Assembly (NCBI RefSeq): GCF_016918765.2
Contig: NZ_CP092104.1
Span: 1,426,001 to 1,490,000 of the forward strand
Reading direction: 5' to 3'
DNA: 64,000 nucleotides
DNA from: Flagellatimonas centrodinii
Lineage (GTDB): Bacteria > Pseudomonadota > Gammaproteobacteria > Nevskiales > Nevskiaceae
Positions within the stretch are counted from its first letter, which is position 1, and each line of letters opens with the position of its first letter. A program made the translations under genes and the position numbers. Below are positions 19,748 to 30,300 of the stretch, one piece after another. The notes beneath the pieces were generated by a model. The model was not told where the DNA came from and did not search any database. It worked only from the letters and a program-made list of their open reading frames with translations.

Positions 19748-22700
19748 ACGTGCTGATCGTCTCCCAGTGCGACAAGCGGGCGCTTACCGAAACCCGGCGC
19801 ATTCTGGACCAGTTCGCAGAGCGTCGAGGTGATACAACCTGGCAAACCCCGATCACCAAGGCAGGCCTTGAAACGCTGAGGCGCCTGCTGCGCAAAACCG
19901 CGCGCAAGAACACCGCCGTTGCCTGCCACTGGAACCGCAGTCGTGACCATAGTGAGCTGCTCTGGGTCGTCGGTAACGCCAGCCGCTTCAACGCAGAGGG
20001 TGCAGTTCCCACCAACACCACACGACGGAATGTCCTGAGGAAGGCTGACGAGAACGATTGGCATACCGGCGAGGCCATCCGTCTACTGGCGCAGATGGCA
20101 GTATTGCTTCACGACCTCGGCAAGGCCAGCGTCGCCTTCCAGGCCAAGCTCCGACATCAGATTCGTGAGAAGAACCTGTTCCGCCACGAATGGGTATCAC
20201 TGCGCCTCTTTCTCGCTTTCGTCGGCAATGAAGACGATGCGACGTGGCTACGACGACTGGCATCGCCAGACGCAGCCGACGATGCCAGTTGGTCGGACCC
20301 TTCCCGCTACCTGCGGGATGGACTTGATCCCAACGCTCCACCGCCCTTCATCAAGCTGCCCCCTTTGGCCGCAGCCATTGCCTGGCTGGTGGTCACACAT
20401 CATCGGTTGCCCACACTGCCTGTCCAGAACGACGACGGCAGTCAGGCTTGGCTGGGAAAGCGATCACTTTCCTTCAGTCCACTGCAAATTCCCCAACTCT
20501 TGAAAGCGGTCGGCCACAACTGGAACGAAGTACGACAGCCTGCTGACCCTAAGACCATCGAGACGTACTGGGCGCTTGCTGGCCCCTTGCCCGTCACGTT
20601 GCCGAAATGGCGCGCTCAGGCATCAAGGATCGCACAAAAGCTATCCTCGCTAGCCCCGTCACCCGATCCGAATGGTTGGCTGGGAAACCCCTTCGTGATG
20701 CACCTCGCCCGCCTCAGCCTGATGCTGGCAGACCATCACTATTCCAGTCTCGCACCCGGTTCACCTGAGCGCGTGCGGGGCGATGCGGCGTATTCCCTGT
20801 TTGCCAACACACACGAAGGGAAACTCAAGCAACCTTTGGACGAACACCTGCTGGGCGTTGCACGTGGCGCGGGCCATATCGTTCATGCGCTGCCACATTT
20901 CGAGCAACATTTGCCGCGCCTGGCCCGCCATAGAGGTCTGCGAAAGCGCAGTGCAGACAAGCGCTTCGCATGGCAGGACAAGGCGGCCGATGCGGCGGCG
21001 AGCCTTCGGGAGAAGGCAGGTAAAAACGGTGCCTTCATCATCAATATGGCATCCACAGGCTGTGGCAAGACACTAGCCAACGCTCGCGTGATGTATGCGC
21101 TTTCTGACTCCCAACTCGGCATGCGCGCCACCTTCGCGCTGGGGCTACGTACGCTCACGTTGCAAACCGGGCGCAGCTACCGCAAGGATTTGCAGCTTGG
21201 CGATGACGAACTGGCGATTCGCGTTGGGGGCTCTGCGAACCGCGCACTATTTGAGTACTACGAGAAACAAGCGGAACAGAGCGGGTCGGCGTCCAGACAG
21301 GCGCTGATCGAAGAAGACGGGCATGTGTTCTACGAAGGCACGACGGTCAGCCACCCGTTGCTGGACAAGGCGATGCGCGATCAGAAAATCCGATCCCTAC
21401 TTTCGGCGCCGATGCTGGTCTGCACCATCGATCATCTGATGCCAGCTACCGAGGCACAGCGGTCAGGGCGGCAGATCGCACCAATGCTGCGCATGATGAG
21501 TAGCGACCTCGTTCTGGATGAGCTTGACGACTTCGACCTTGATGACCTGCCGGCCCTTACGCGATTGATGCATTGGTCAGGCATGCTCGGCACACGGGTC
21601 ATGCTCTCTTCCGCGACGCTGCCGCCAGCGTTGGTAGAAGGCATGTACCTGGCCTATCACGCCGGCCGCGCGCACTACCAACGCAATCGCGGTTCACATG
21701 GAGGGCAAGCGATGTGCTCGCCGGACGTGGCCTGTCTGTGGATCGACGAATTCGGCACCCAGGTCATGGATTGCGCGGATGTCAGCGTCTTCTCGAAGGA
21801 GCATTCTCGCTTTGTTGCCGGCCGCGCGGCCGCATTGGAGAAAGCCGAACCCAGGCGCCGGGGTACGCTCGTCCCATTGAAGATCAGCGCCACTCGGGAC
21901 GAACCCATGCGGCGTGAGTTTGCGGAGCAAGTGCTTGCCACCGCTATGCAAGCCCATGATGCCCATGCGGAAACCTGCCCAAACAGCGAAAAGCGCGTTA
22001 GTTTCGGCTTGGTGCGCATGGCCAACATCGAACCGCTGTTCGACGTGGCACAGGCACTGTTTCAACGCGGGGCACCTGAGCATTACCGCATCCACCTTTG
22101 CGTCTATCACGCCCGCTTTCCGCTGTTGCTGCGCTCCGCCATTGAGTACCGCCTCGACCAAGCGCTGAATCGTCGCGACAAGGACGCGGTGTATGCGTTG
22201 CCGGACATCCGTCAGGCCATCGACAGCCATTCGGAGCAGAACCATCTCTTCATCGTGCTGGGCTCCCCGGTCACCGAAGTCGGCCGCGACCATGACTACG
22301 ACTGGGCCGTGGTCGAGCCTTCATCCATGCGCTCGCTCATCCAGCTTGCGGGCCGCGTGCAACGTCACCGCGGCAAGCCGTGCACCAGCCCCAACGTGTT
22401 GGTCTTTGACACTAATCTGAGGCACTTCAAGGCAGCGCGTGACCGTAGCAATCCGGCGCCGGCATTTCTGTGGCCGGGCTTCGAACACAAGCGCGGCAAT
22501 CTGGATCACGAATTCCGGCTGCTCAGCCACCGCCTCGACAAATTGCTGCGTCCGGAGGAGTACAACCCGCTGACTGCCGTGCCACGTATCGCGCCGCGTC
22601 CGCAACTTGAGTGGGAGCCCAAGCGGAGCCTTGTCGATCTCGAACACGCGCGACTCCAGGATTGCATGTCCCCAAGGCGCTACCCGTCATCGGCGTCTAC

Positions 22701-23190
22701 GAGCCGAAGGGGGACTCCTGATCTTCCGGAACTGAACGCAGCCTGCGCATGGCAGTTCCCCGAAGCCGCACTGACCTGGGTTCTGCCCCAGCAGCAACCC
22801 TTCCGCGACAGCTCGGTGAAGGAGGTCGAACTGGTCTTCCTCCCTGACGAAGACGAGGAGGCCCTGCGCCTGTACCGCGTGGATGAGGACGCCGGAAAGC
22901 CTGGCGCCAAGCTCTACGTCGAGATCGACAAGAGCCAGAAACACACCATCGACCTGCAGCAAACGATGGGGCCGCGCATCGCGCCCTGGGGAGATACAGA
23001 TCTGATGATGCTGCTGAGCGATCAAGCCGATGCGCAAGGACTGTCTCTACGCGAATGCGCGATGCGCTTCGCAACCGTCAGTGTTCTGCCCAGTACGCAG
23101 GGGTGGCGATACGCCCCTGCGCTGGGGTTTGCGACACATCGCCCCGCCACGCGAGCGAGCCCACCAAAAGAAGGAGAAAACCGCAGCTGA
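19744..23190 (+). CDS. cas3: Cas2-Cas3 fusion nuclease-helicase, type I-F
   Basis: A 1148-residue fusion protein typical of I-F systems. Residues 1 to about 95 are the Cas2 domain (MNVLIVSQCDKRALTETRRI). The HD nuclease follows with His123-Asp124 in LLHDLGKAS. The superfamily 2 helicase has Walker A ASTGCGKT (Lys442) and the Walker B-like LDELDDF (Asp592), with the SSATLPP motif III after it. It shreds target DNA recruited by the Csy surveillance complex and also joins Cas1 in adaptation. The gene overlaps cas1 by four bases and is separated by 34 bases from csy1. No frameshift or lost catalytic motif is visible. Confidence 0.97.
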   Translation: MNVLIVSQCDKRALTETRRILDQFAERRGDTTWQTPITKAGLETLRRLLRKTARKNTAVACHWNRSRDHSELLWVVGNASRFNAEGAVPTNTTRRNVLRKADENDWHTGEAIRLLAQMAVLLHDLGKASVAFQAKLRHQIREKNLFRHEWVSLRLFLAFVGNEDDATWLRRLASPDAADDASWSDPSRYLRDGLDPNAPPPFIKLPPLAAAIAWLVVTHHRLPTLPVQNDDGSQAWLGKRSLSFSPLQIPQLLKAVGHNWNEVRQPADPKTIETYWALAGPLPVTLPKWRAQASRIAQKLSSLAPSPDPNGWLGNPFVMHLARLSLMLADHHYSSLAPGSPERVRGDAAYSLFANTHEGKLKQPLDEHLLGVARGAGHIVHALPHFEQHLPRLARHRGLRKRSADKRFAWQDKAADAAASLREKAGKNGAFIINMASTGCGKTLANARVMYALSDSQLGMRATFALGLRTLTLQTGRSYRKDLQLGDDELAIRVGGSANRALFEYYEKQAEQSGSASRQALIEEDGHVFYEGTTVSHPLLDKAMRDQKIRSLLSAPMLVCTIDHLMPATEAQRSGRQIAPMLRMMSSDLVLDELDDFDLDDLPALTRLMHWSGMLGTRVMLSSATLPPALVEGMYLAYHAGRAHYQRNRGSHGGQAMCSPDVACLWIDEFGTQVMDCADVSVFSKEHSRFVAGRAAALEKAEPRRRGTLVPLKISATRDEPMRREFAEQVLATAMQAHDAHAETCPNSEKRVSFGLVRMANIEPLFDVAQALFQRGAPEHYRIHLCVYHARFPLLLRSAIEYRLDQALNRRDKDAVYALPDIRQAIDSHSEQNHLFIVLGSPVTEVGRDHDYDWAVVEPSSMRSLIQLAGRVQRHRGKPCTSPNVLVFDTNLRHFKAARDRSNPAPAFLWPGFEHKRGNLDHEFRLLSHRLDKLLRPEEYNPLTAVPRIAPRPQLEWEPKRSLVDLEHARLQDCMSPRRYPSSASTSRRGTPDLPELNAACAWQFPEAALTWVLPQQQPFRDSSVKEVELVFLPDEDEEALRLYRVDEDAGKPGAKLYVEIDKSQKHTIDLQQTMGPRIAPWGDTDLMMLLSDQADAQGLSLRECAMRFATVSVLPSTQGWRYAPALGFATHRPATRASPPKEGENRS

Positions 23191-23224
23191 ATAACCCAAC
23201 TGAACCTCTTCAAGGAGTTAACCA

Positions 23225-24577
23225 ATGCAAGTACGAAGCGAACGAGCGCAACAATTCCGACAAACCATCGCCGCCTTCATCGAAGAGCGGCGTGCGGCCA
23301 AGGTAAAAGGCGGTGGAGACGACCCGGATTCCGCTAAATATGACTACGCCACATGGCTGGGCGATGCCGCACGACGGGTAAAACAGATTCAGGCCGTCAC
23401 ACATGTACTCAAGGCCACTCATCCTGATGCACGCGGCAGCAATCTTCGTGCGCCTCCGGACTCCCTGCCCCAACACGCCGAGATCGGTACGCACTCCTTG
23501 CAGGACCAATTTGCCGATGACATCGTCGGTAACGCTGCCGCCCTGGATGTCTATAAACTGCTGAAGATCGAGGTTGAAGGCAGGCGCTTGCTGGACTGGA
23601 TGCAGGACTATGATGCCGATCTGCTCTCGGCGTTGAGCGAGGATGAAGACCTTGCCGGCGAATGGGTCGGATCGTTCAACGAGCTCGTTCGTGAGGGAGA
23701 GGCCCCCGCCTCCCATGTACATGCCAAGCAGCTTTACTGGTGTGTTTCGGACGAGCCAGCGGACGACGCCGGATATCAACTATTGCAGCCTCTTTTCTCC
23801 AGCAGTCTTGCGCATGCCGTGCACGCCGACATTTCCGATGCCCGGTTTAGCGACGCAAGTAAGGTGGCCCGTCAGGCTAAACGGGACAACAAGCCCTACG
23901 ACGGCACCCTGAAAGACTACCGGAATCTGGTAATCCGCAAGCTGGGAGGGACGAAGCCCCAGAACATCAGCCAACTCAACAGTGAGCGTGGCGGCGTGAA
24001 CTACCTGCTGAGTTCACTCCCGCCACAGTGGAAGCTGGACAGGCCCAAGAACTTCCTGAATATCGAATCAGCGCTGGAACGCTTTCAATACTTCGAGGGC
24101 GTACGCAGCCAGATCAAAGCACTGACTGACCTCCTGGCGAGCAACCCGCCCCCGACCGTGGAAACCCGGAATGCGCGCAAACGGATTGAGCAGGCGTTAG
24201 GGGAATCACTCGCCGCATTCGGGCTAGCAACGAGACAACGCTTCGCTCCGGGCTGGACCAGAGATGAGAGCTGCAAACTCCCGCCGTGCGAACAACTATG
24301 GCTGGACCCTGATCGCACGAGCCTGCTACCCCGGCCAGATAACCTGGATGATGACACTGCGTTTGCTGTCGCCTACGAATGGAAGGATTGGCCCGATGAA
24401 GTTGTCAGCCGATTTGGTAACTGGCTGAACGGTTTGCTGCTGACGCACGGACTGCCCGTCGGTGATGCCGAGCACGCGCATTGGGCACGGCAGGCCATCA
24501 TCGATGCCGAATGGCCAGCACCCCTGCAACGACGTGCGGCGGAGGCTTCCAGCGGGACGGAGGTGGCCCATGGCTGA
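23225..24577 (+). CDS. csy1: Csy1 (Cas8f), large subunit of type I-F Cascade
   Basis: A 450-residue Csy1/Cas8f. Recognised from the N-terminal FIEERRAAK segment, the ATHPDARGSNL block and the SQLNSERGGVNYLLSSLPP motif, and from its place between cas3 and csy2. It pairs with Csy2 at the 5' handle of the crRNA and reads the PAM. A ribosome site (AAGGAG) precedes the ATG. The gene overlaps csy2 by eight bases. Confidence 0.95.
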   Translation: MQVRSERAQQFRQTIAAFIEERRAAKVKGGGDDPDSAKYDYATWLGDAARRVKQIQAVTHVLKATHPDARGSNLRAPPDSLPQHAEIGTHSLQDQFADDIVGNAAALDVYKLLKIEVEGRRLLDWMQDYDADLLSALSEDEDLAGEWVGSFNELVREGEAPASHVHAKQLYWCVSDEPADDAGYQLLQPLFSSSLAHAVHADISDARFSDASKVARQAKRDNKPYDGTLKDYRNLVIRKLGGTKPQNISQLNSERGGVNYLLSSLPPQWKLDRPKNFLNIESALERFQYFEGVRSQIKALTDLLASNPPPTVETRNARKRIEQALGESLAAFGLATRQRFAPGWTRDESCKLPPCEQLWLDPDRTSLLPRPDNLDDDTAFAVAYEWKDWPDEVVSRFGNWLNGLLLTHGLPVGDAEHAHWARQAIIDAEWPAPLQRRAAEASSGTEVAHG

Positions 24578-25565
24578 ACCCTTAAAGTTCGATCATCTGT
24601 TGGTGATCCCCAATCTGAGGGTGCAGAACGCCAATGCCATTTCCAGCCCGCTGACCCATGGCTTCCCATCGGTCACTGCTTTTCTGGGCCTGATGTGGGC
24701 ACTGGAACGCAAGACCCGTGCTGCGGATATGGACTTCCGGTTCAACGCGGTCGGCGTGGTATGTCATGACCATCAGGAGCAGGTGACGCAAGGCAGCTTC
24801 GTCAACGCCTTCCGCCTCACACGCAACCCAGTGGGGCGCGACGGCAGTACAGCGGCCATCGTCGAGGAAGGACGTATCCATCTGGACATCAGCCTGGTGT
24901 TTGCGGTGCAGAGCGAGGACTGGACGATGCGATCCGCAGACATGGAAGAAGACTGCGCGCGGGTGGCGGAAATGCTGACCTCCATGCGTATTGCCGGCGG
25001 CAGCGTCATCCCCTCCAGCGCGCCCGCGCGAAGGCGAGCGCCCTATGTCATTCCTCTGACCGGCAGTGAATCCGACCAGGAGGATGCCTTCAGGCGCGCC
25101 AGGATGCGGCTACTTCCGGGCTTCACGCTGGTCAGCCGCGACGACCTGCTGGAGCAGCGGTATGCCGAACTTCGGGCGGATGACGCTGCGACGAGCCGAC
25201 TGGATGCCTGGCTATCGCTGGCGCGCGTCAACTGGCACTACCAACCGCCAAATGAGGAACAGGCGGAGACGGCGGGCAAGTGGGACCACGACCGTAAGGG
25301 CATCGGCTGGGCGGTTCCGATCCCCGTGGGTTACGGCGCTCTTGGCCCCGTCCACGAACCAGGAACGGTGACCAATGCCCGCGACGCCCACACGCCCTTC
25401 CGCTTTGTGGAGAGCCTGTATTCCATTGGCCAATGGATCAGTCCGCATCGACTGGAGACACCGAGGCAAATGCTCTGGTACGCCGACTGCGAACCCGAGC
25501 GGGGACTGTATCGATGTCGCAACGACTTCCAATCCGCCCCGCGTCACGCTTTTGATTTTGACTGA
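24570..25565 (+). CDS. csy2: Csy2 (Cas5f) subunit of type I-F Cascade
   Basis: A 331-residue Csy2. The opening [19 protein letters not shown] and the [16 protein letters not shown] motif are typical. It caps the 5' end of the crRNA with Csy1. The ATG at 24570 lies inside the end of csy1 and follows GGAGG, so translation is probably coupled. The gene looks complete. Confidence 0.95.
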   Translation: MAEPLKFDHLLVIPNLRVQNANAISSPLTHGFPSVTAFLGLMWALERKTRAADMDFRFNAVGVVCHDHQEQVTQGSFVNAFRLTRNPVGRDGSTAAIVEEGRIHLDISLVFAVQSEDWTMRSADMEEDCARVAEMLTSMRIAGGSVIPSSAPARRRAPYVIPLTGSESDQEDAFRRARMRLLPGFTLVSRDDLLEQRYAELRADDAATSRLDAWLSLARVNWHYQPPNEEQAETAGKWDHDRKGIGWAVPIPVGYGALGPVHEPGTVTNARDAHTPFRFVESLYSIGQWISPHRLETPRQMLWYADCEPERGLYRCRNDFQSAPRHAFDFD

Positions 25566-25594
25566 ATCACACTAATTCGTACGAGGATGAACAA

Positions 25595-26614
25595 ATGACA
25601 CTCAAGACCGCTTCCGTACTTGCCTTCGAACGCAAACTCGACCCTTCCGATGCGCTTTTCCACTCCGGCAGCTGGAAAGCGCGCCGGGACAGCAGCGCCT
25701 GGACCCCTGTCACCCTGCGCGCAAAATCCGTTCGCGGCACGATCTCGAATCGACTGAAAACCAAGGATCAGGATCCAGCCAAGCTCGATGCCGCCATCGA
25801 GAATCCGAACCTCCAGACAGTCGATGTCGCCGCACTGCCGGCAGTTTCTGACACACTGCGCGTGAGCTTCACCCTGCGGGTACTGGCTGGAACCGGCAAA
25901 CCCTCGGCCTGCAACGATGCTGACTATCTAGCCAAGCTACTGGCTACCGTGGGTGGCTACGTTGATGCGCACGGCTTTGGCGAGCTTGCGCGACGCTATG
26001 CACACAACCTTGCTAATAGCCGCTTCCTGTGGCGCAACCGTATCGGTGCCGAACAGGTGGAAGTACAGGTTGCGCATGTCGAGGACGGTAGTGCGCGCGA
26101 GAGCTGGACCTTCGATGCACTGAAGCTTTCGCTGCGCAACTTCCAGACGCCTGATGGCATGCAAAAGGATATTGACGCCTTGTCGGCGCTGATTGCCGAC
26201 GGACTCTCCGGGAAGCGCCATGTCCTTCTTCAAGTCACGGCATTCGTACGCGTGGGCGCGGGCCAGGAAGTCTTCCCGTCACAGGAACTGATTCTCGACC
26301 GTTCGAGTGGAACGAAGAGCAAGACTCTGTACGACGTTGATGGCGTAGCCGGCATGCATTCACAGAAAGTCGGCAACGCCATCCGCACCGTCGACACCTG
26401 GTATCCGGATGCTCAGGAGTTAGGCCCCATCGCCGTCGAGCCCTATGGCTCGGTGACCACACAAGGCAAAGCCTACCGCCAGCCAAAAGCCAAGCTCGAC
26501 TTCTACAGCCTGCTGGATAGCTGGGTTCTGAAGGACCAGAAGCCCGAAGCCGATCAACAACATTTCGTCATCGCCACGCTGATTCGCGGCGGCGTCTTCG
26601 GCGAGGCGGGCTGA
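25595..26614 (+). CDS. csy3: Csy3 (Cas7f), backbone subunit of type I-F Cascade
   Basis: A 339-residue Csy3, six copies of which form the crRNA-binding backbone. Family features are [18 protein letters not shown] near the N-terminus, the [11 protein letters not shown] block and the [17 protein letters not shown] segment. The ATG is preceded by GAGGATGA and a 29-base gap from csy2, so it has its own ribosome site, consistent with the higher dose required. Confidence 0.96.
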   Translation: MTLKTASVLAFERKLDPSDALFHSGSWKARRDSSAWTPVTLRAKSVRGTISNRLKTKDQDPAKLDAAIENPNLQTVDVAALPAVSDTLRVSFTLRVLAGTGKPSACNDADYLAKLLATVGGYVDAHGFGELARRYAHNLANSRFLWRNRIGAEQVEVQVAHVEDGSARESWTFDALKLSLRNFQTPDGMQKDIDALSALIADGLSGKRHVLLQVTAFVRVGAGQEVFPSQELILDRSSGTKSKTLYDVDGVAGMHSQKVGNAIRTVDTWYPDAQELGPIAVEPYGSVTTQGKAYRQPKAKLDFYSLLDSWVLKDQKPEADQQHFVIATLIRGGVFGEAG

Positions 26615-26618
26615 AGCA

Positions 26619-27179
26619 ATGGACCACTACGTAGATATCCGTCTGCGTCCTGATCCGGAGTTTCCTCCCTACCAGCTCATGGACGCCCTCTTCGCGAAAC
26701 TGCACCGCATCCTGGTACAGCTCGACAGTGACGACATCGGCGTCAGCTTCCCCGATGCCGGCAGCATCAAGGTGGGGCTGGGACAACGTCTGCGCTTGCA
26801 TGGAGCACAGCCATCGCTCCAACGGGTTATGGACATGCCCTGGCTTACCGGCATGACGGATCATGCCGAGGTCACCGATATCAGTCCCGTGCCGGCGGAT
26901 GCCAAGCACTGCCACGTCCGCCGGGTTCAGGCAAAGAGCAATCCGGACCGCTTACGTCGGCGTCAGATGAAGCGGAAGGGCTGGACCGAGGAGCAAGCTC
27001 GCGAGGCCATTCCAGACAGTGCTGCTGAACAGCTCAGGCTTCCCTACCTGACAGTGCGAAGCACCAGCACGGGGCAGTCCTTCAGGCTGTTTGTTCGCCA
27101 AAAGCCAACCAGCGGTCCGACCCCCGGCACGTTCAACACCTACGGATTCAGCGGCACCAGATCCGTCGCCTGGTTCTGA
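26619..27179 (+). CDS. csy4: Csy4 (Cas6f) crRNA endoribonuclease
   Basis: A 186-residue Cas6f. It opens with MDHYVDIRLRPDPEFPP, nearly the same as the Pseudomonas aeruginosa enzyme, with the catalytic His29 in KLH, the arginine-rich helix RVQAKSNPDRLRRR that grips the repeat hairpin, and STSTGQSFRLF holding the second catalytic serine. It cuts each repeat after the stem and stays bound to the 3' hairpin of the crRNA. The array's repeat hairpin CTGCC-GCGTA-GGCAG matches what this enzyme recognises. It starts four bases after csy3 and ends 17 bases before a terminator hairpin. Confidence 0.97.
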   Translation: MDHYVDIRLRPDPEFPPYQLMDALFAKLHRILVQLDSDDIGVSFPDAGSIKVGLGQRLRLHGAQPSLQRVMDMPWLTGMTDHAEVTDISPVPADAKHCHVRRVQAKSNPDRLRRRQMKRKGWTEEQAREAIPDSAAEQLRLPYLTVRSTSTGQSFRLFVRQKPTSGPTPGTFNTYGFSGTRSVAWF

Positions 27180-27196
27180 CCCTTTTTCCGCGCCTC

Positions 27197-27236
27197 CCCG
27201 TAGCTGCCTGATTAATCAGGCGGTTACGGGCTTTTG
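27197..27236 (+). terminator. Rho-independent terminator after csy4
   Basis: A 34-nt near-palindrome (27197-27230) with GCCTGATTAATCAGGC at its centre (27206-27221) and CCCGTA/TACGGG at its ends; the two non-Watson-Crick positions would be G-U pairs in RNA. CTTTTG follows directly. It should end the cas operon transcript and insulate the CRISPR leader. Confidence 0.75.
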
Positions 27237-27309
27237 TGGGAGAAGGGGCCCTGCACGATAGAGTGCCCAAATGCCCGCCCTGGCTAGGGCGGTTGTGGGG
27301 CAAACTCTA
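27237..27309 (+). promoter_or_regulatory. CRISPR leader (short) with a dyad near the first repeat
   Basis: The 73 bp between the csy4 terminator and repeat 1 must hold the array leader. It contains a perfect inverted repeat CCGCCCT-GGCT-AGGGCGG at 27275-27292, ending 17 bp before repeat 1. No convincing -35/-10 pair can be named. The array is read rightward: the repeat orientation matches I-F crRNA (5' handle CTCAGAAA) and repeat variants occur only toward the right half. Confidence 0.6.
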
Positions 27310-30300
27310 GTTCACTGCCGCGTAGGCAGCTCAGAAACTGAGCCGAGGCAGGGGGCGGCAACGCCCCCTGTTCACTGCCGCGTAGGCAGCTCAGAAAATC
27401 GCTCACTGCTGGCCCATAGCGACGGATCCGTTCACTGCCGCGTAGGCAGCTCAGAAAACAGTTGCTGCCGTCGTGCGCCCCACCTGCTGGTTCACTGCCG
27501 CGTAGGCAGCTCAGAAAGTCATGAGGCCGCCGAAGGGATCGAAGACCGTGTTCACTGCCGCGTAGGCAGCTCAGAAATGACCGCGTGGACCAGCTGGTGA
27601 ACGTGGTGCGTTCACTGCCGCGTAGGCAGCTCAGAAATCCGCGCTGATTTTCTCCATCGCCACGATACGGTTCACTGCCGCGTAGGCAGCTCAGAAATTG
27701 AGGCAGGTGCCAAGTTCGACCCGGTGGCCGTTCACTGCCGCGTAGGCAGCTCAGAAATTCCCCGTCGGTAGGCATCGCGCGCCTGGCGCGTTCACTGCCG
27801 CGTAGGCAGCTCAGAAAACCGCCACCGAAGGCGAAATCGAGTGGAACCGGTTCACTGCCGCGTAGGCAGCTCAGAAAACGGCCCCCACACCTAACACGGA
27901 GCACACACCGTTCACTGCCGCGTAGGCAGCTCAGAAAATTCTCCGCCTTCACGATCTTGAAACTGCATCGTTCACTGCCGCGTAGGCAGCTCAGAAAAGC
28001 TCATGCATCACTCCGCTTTGAATGGGGACGTTCACTGCCGCGTAGGCAGCTCAGAAAGCCTCGCATGTACCTGCGGGCCGGGCGCTATTGTTCACTGCCG
28101 CGTAGGCAGCTCAGAAAGTTTGTCACCGTCCGGCCCGACCGGTGGAAGCGTTCACTGCCGCGTAGGCAGCTCAGAAATGGACGCATTCGACATCTGGTCC
28201 AGACGTGTGGTTCACTGCCGCGTAGGCAGCTCAGAAATCGAACAGCCGGGGGGCGCCCTCGCGGATCGAGTTCACTGCCGCGTAGGCAGCTCAGAAAAAT
28301 GGCCAGCGCGACCTGCAGCGGCAGCCAGCGTTCACTGCCGCGTAGGCAGCTCAGAAATGATAGCGGGTCGTCAACGGCAGGCCGGTGTCGTTCACTGCCG
28401 CGTAGGCAGCTCAGAAACGCAGGGTTGCGTCAGCCAGCGGTCGCTTTCGCGTTCACTGCCGCGTAGGCAGCTCAGAAAATTGAGGCCGACATCGAGCACA
28501 AGCGACAGAAGTTCACTGCCGCGTAGGCAGCTCAGAAATCGGCCGCGATCAACATCGAGTGCTCGCCGAGGTTCACTGCCGCGTAGGCAGCTCAGAAAGT
28601 ACACGTTGTCCGGCGTCTCGCCGGTCTGGTGTTCACTGCCGCGTAGGCAGCTCAGAAAACATCCCCCGGCGACAGCGATAGCCCGAGCATGTTCACTGCC
28701 GCGTAGGCAGCTCAGAAATCACGTCGAGGGGGTGTGGGACACGCCGAACAGTTCACTGCCGCGTAGGCAGCTCAGAAATTTGCCTTGGCCTTCGCCGCGG
28801 CCTTCCGCTTGTTCACTGCCGCGTAGGCAGCTCAGAAATGCCCATCGAGGGCAACTGGTTCGGCTCTTTCGTTCACTGCCGCGTAGGCAGCTCAGAAATG
28901 ATCGAGCTGTGTGCCGTGACGATGCAGCTCGTTCACTGCCGCGTAGGCAGCTCAGAAATGATTGCGCGGGGGCACACCGTGGCCACCGTGGTTCACTGCC
29001 GCGTAGGCAGCTCAGAAAATGGACCTGGAGGGCAACACGCTCCCAGCGGCGTTCACTGCCGCGTAGGCAGCTCAGAAAATTCCGGGATGCGGTCACGGGC
29101 GGCGCTGCCGGTTCACTGCCGCGTAGGCAGCTCAGAAAAAAGGATGACCGGAATTCATGGGTCAAACCAAGTTCACTGCCGCGTAGGCAGCTCAGAAAGT
29201 GCGGTAGCTTGGCGTTGTATGCCTCGCGGAGTTCACTGCCGCGTAGGCAGCTCAGAAAATTCCGTGCGGTGCCGGATCGCGCCACGGTTTGTTCACTGCC
29301 GCGTAGGCAGCTCAGAAAATCCCGGTCCTCGACGGCCGCGCCGGCCGCGTGTTCACTGCCGCGTAGGCAGCTCAGAAATGCAACGCCGCGGGGCAGATGG
29401 TGAGCAGGTGGTTCACTGCCGCGTAGGCAGCTCAGAAATACCAGGATGACCTGGACAGCATTGCCACCGAGTTCACTGCCGCGTAGGCAGCTCAGAAATG
29501 TTCTCGAACTTCGAGCCGGTGAAGGTGCGGGTTCACTGCCGCGTAGGCAGCTCAGAAAATCGGAGACGAGACATGAGCGACGAACTGAAGGTTCACTGCC
29601 GCGTAGGCAGCTCAGAAAAGGTCGAACCCGTAGCTGCGGGCAGCGACGGTGTTCACTGCCGCGTAGGCAGCTCAGAAAATTGCCGACTTGGGTAGGCGGC
29701 GGGGTGTCAGGTTCACTGCCGCGTAGGCGGCTCAGAAAAGGGGATTGCGGTGTAACCGTCGGGGAAGCCTGTTCACTGCCGCGTAGGCAGCTCAGAAATG
29801 CTCAAGCTCGGCGGTGCTGAGGTTCCCCATGTTCACTGCCGCGTAGGCAGCTCAGAAAATTGCATTTGCGCGTTCGGAAGGGTGGCGCGTGTTCACTGCC
29901 GCGTAGGCAGCTCAGAAATGCGACAGACCCGCGCCGGGCTCATCGCCATAGTTCACTGCCGCGTAGGCAGCTCAGAAAAACAGCGCCAACATCCCAATCA
30001 ATAAGCGCTTGTTCACTGCCGCGTAGGCAGCTCAGAAAATTGCCTCATGTATGGGCATGGCTTCCACGGTGTTCACTGCCGCGTAGGCAGCTCAGAAAGC
30101 GAAACGTTGCCGGCAGCAGTGTGTCGCGCCATTCACTGCCGCGTAGGCAGCTCAGAAATGTTTGTGGCAGATGTAGCGCGGCAGCCCGCGGTTCACTGCC
30201 GCGTAGGCAGCTCAGAAATGGGGGGCACTGAGTCGCCGCATGCGGGGATGGTTCACTGCCGCGTAGGCAGCTCAGAAAGGTCGAACAGGTCGGCATCGAT

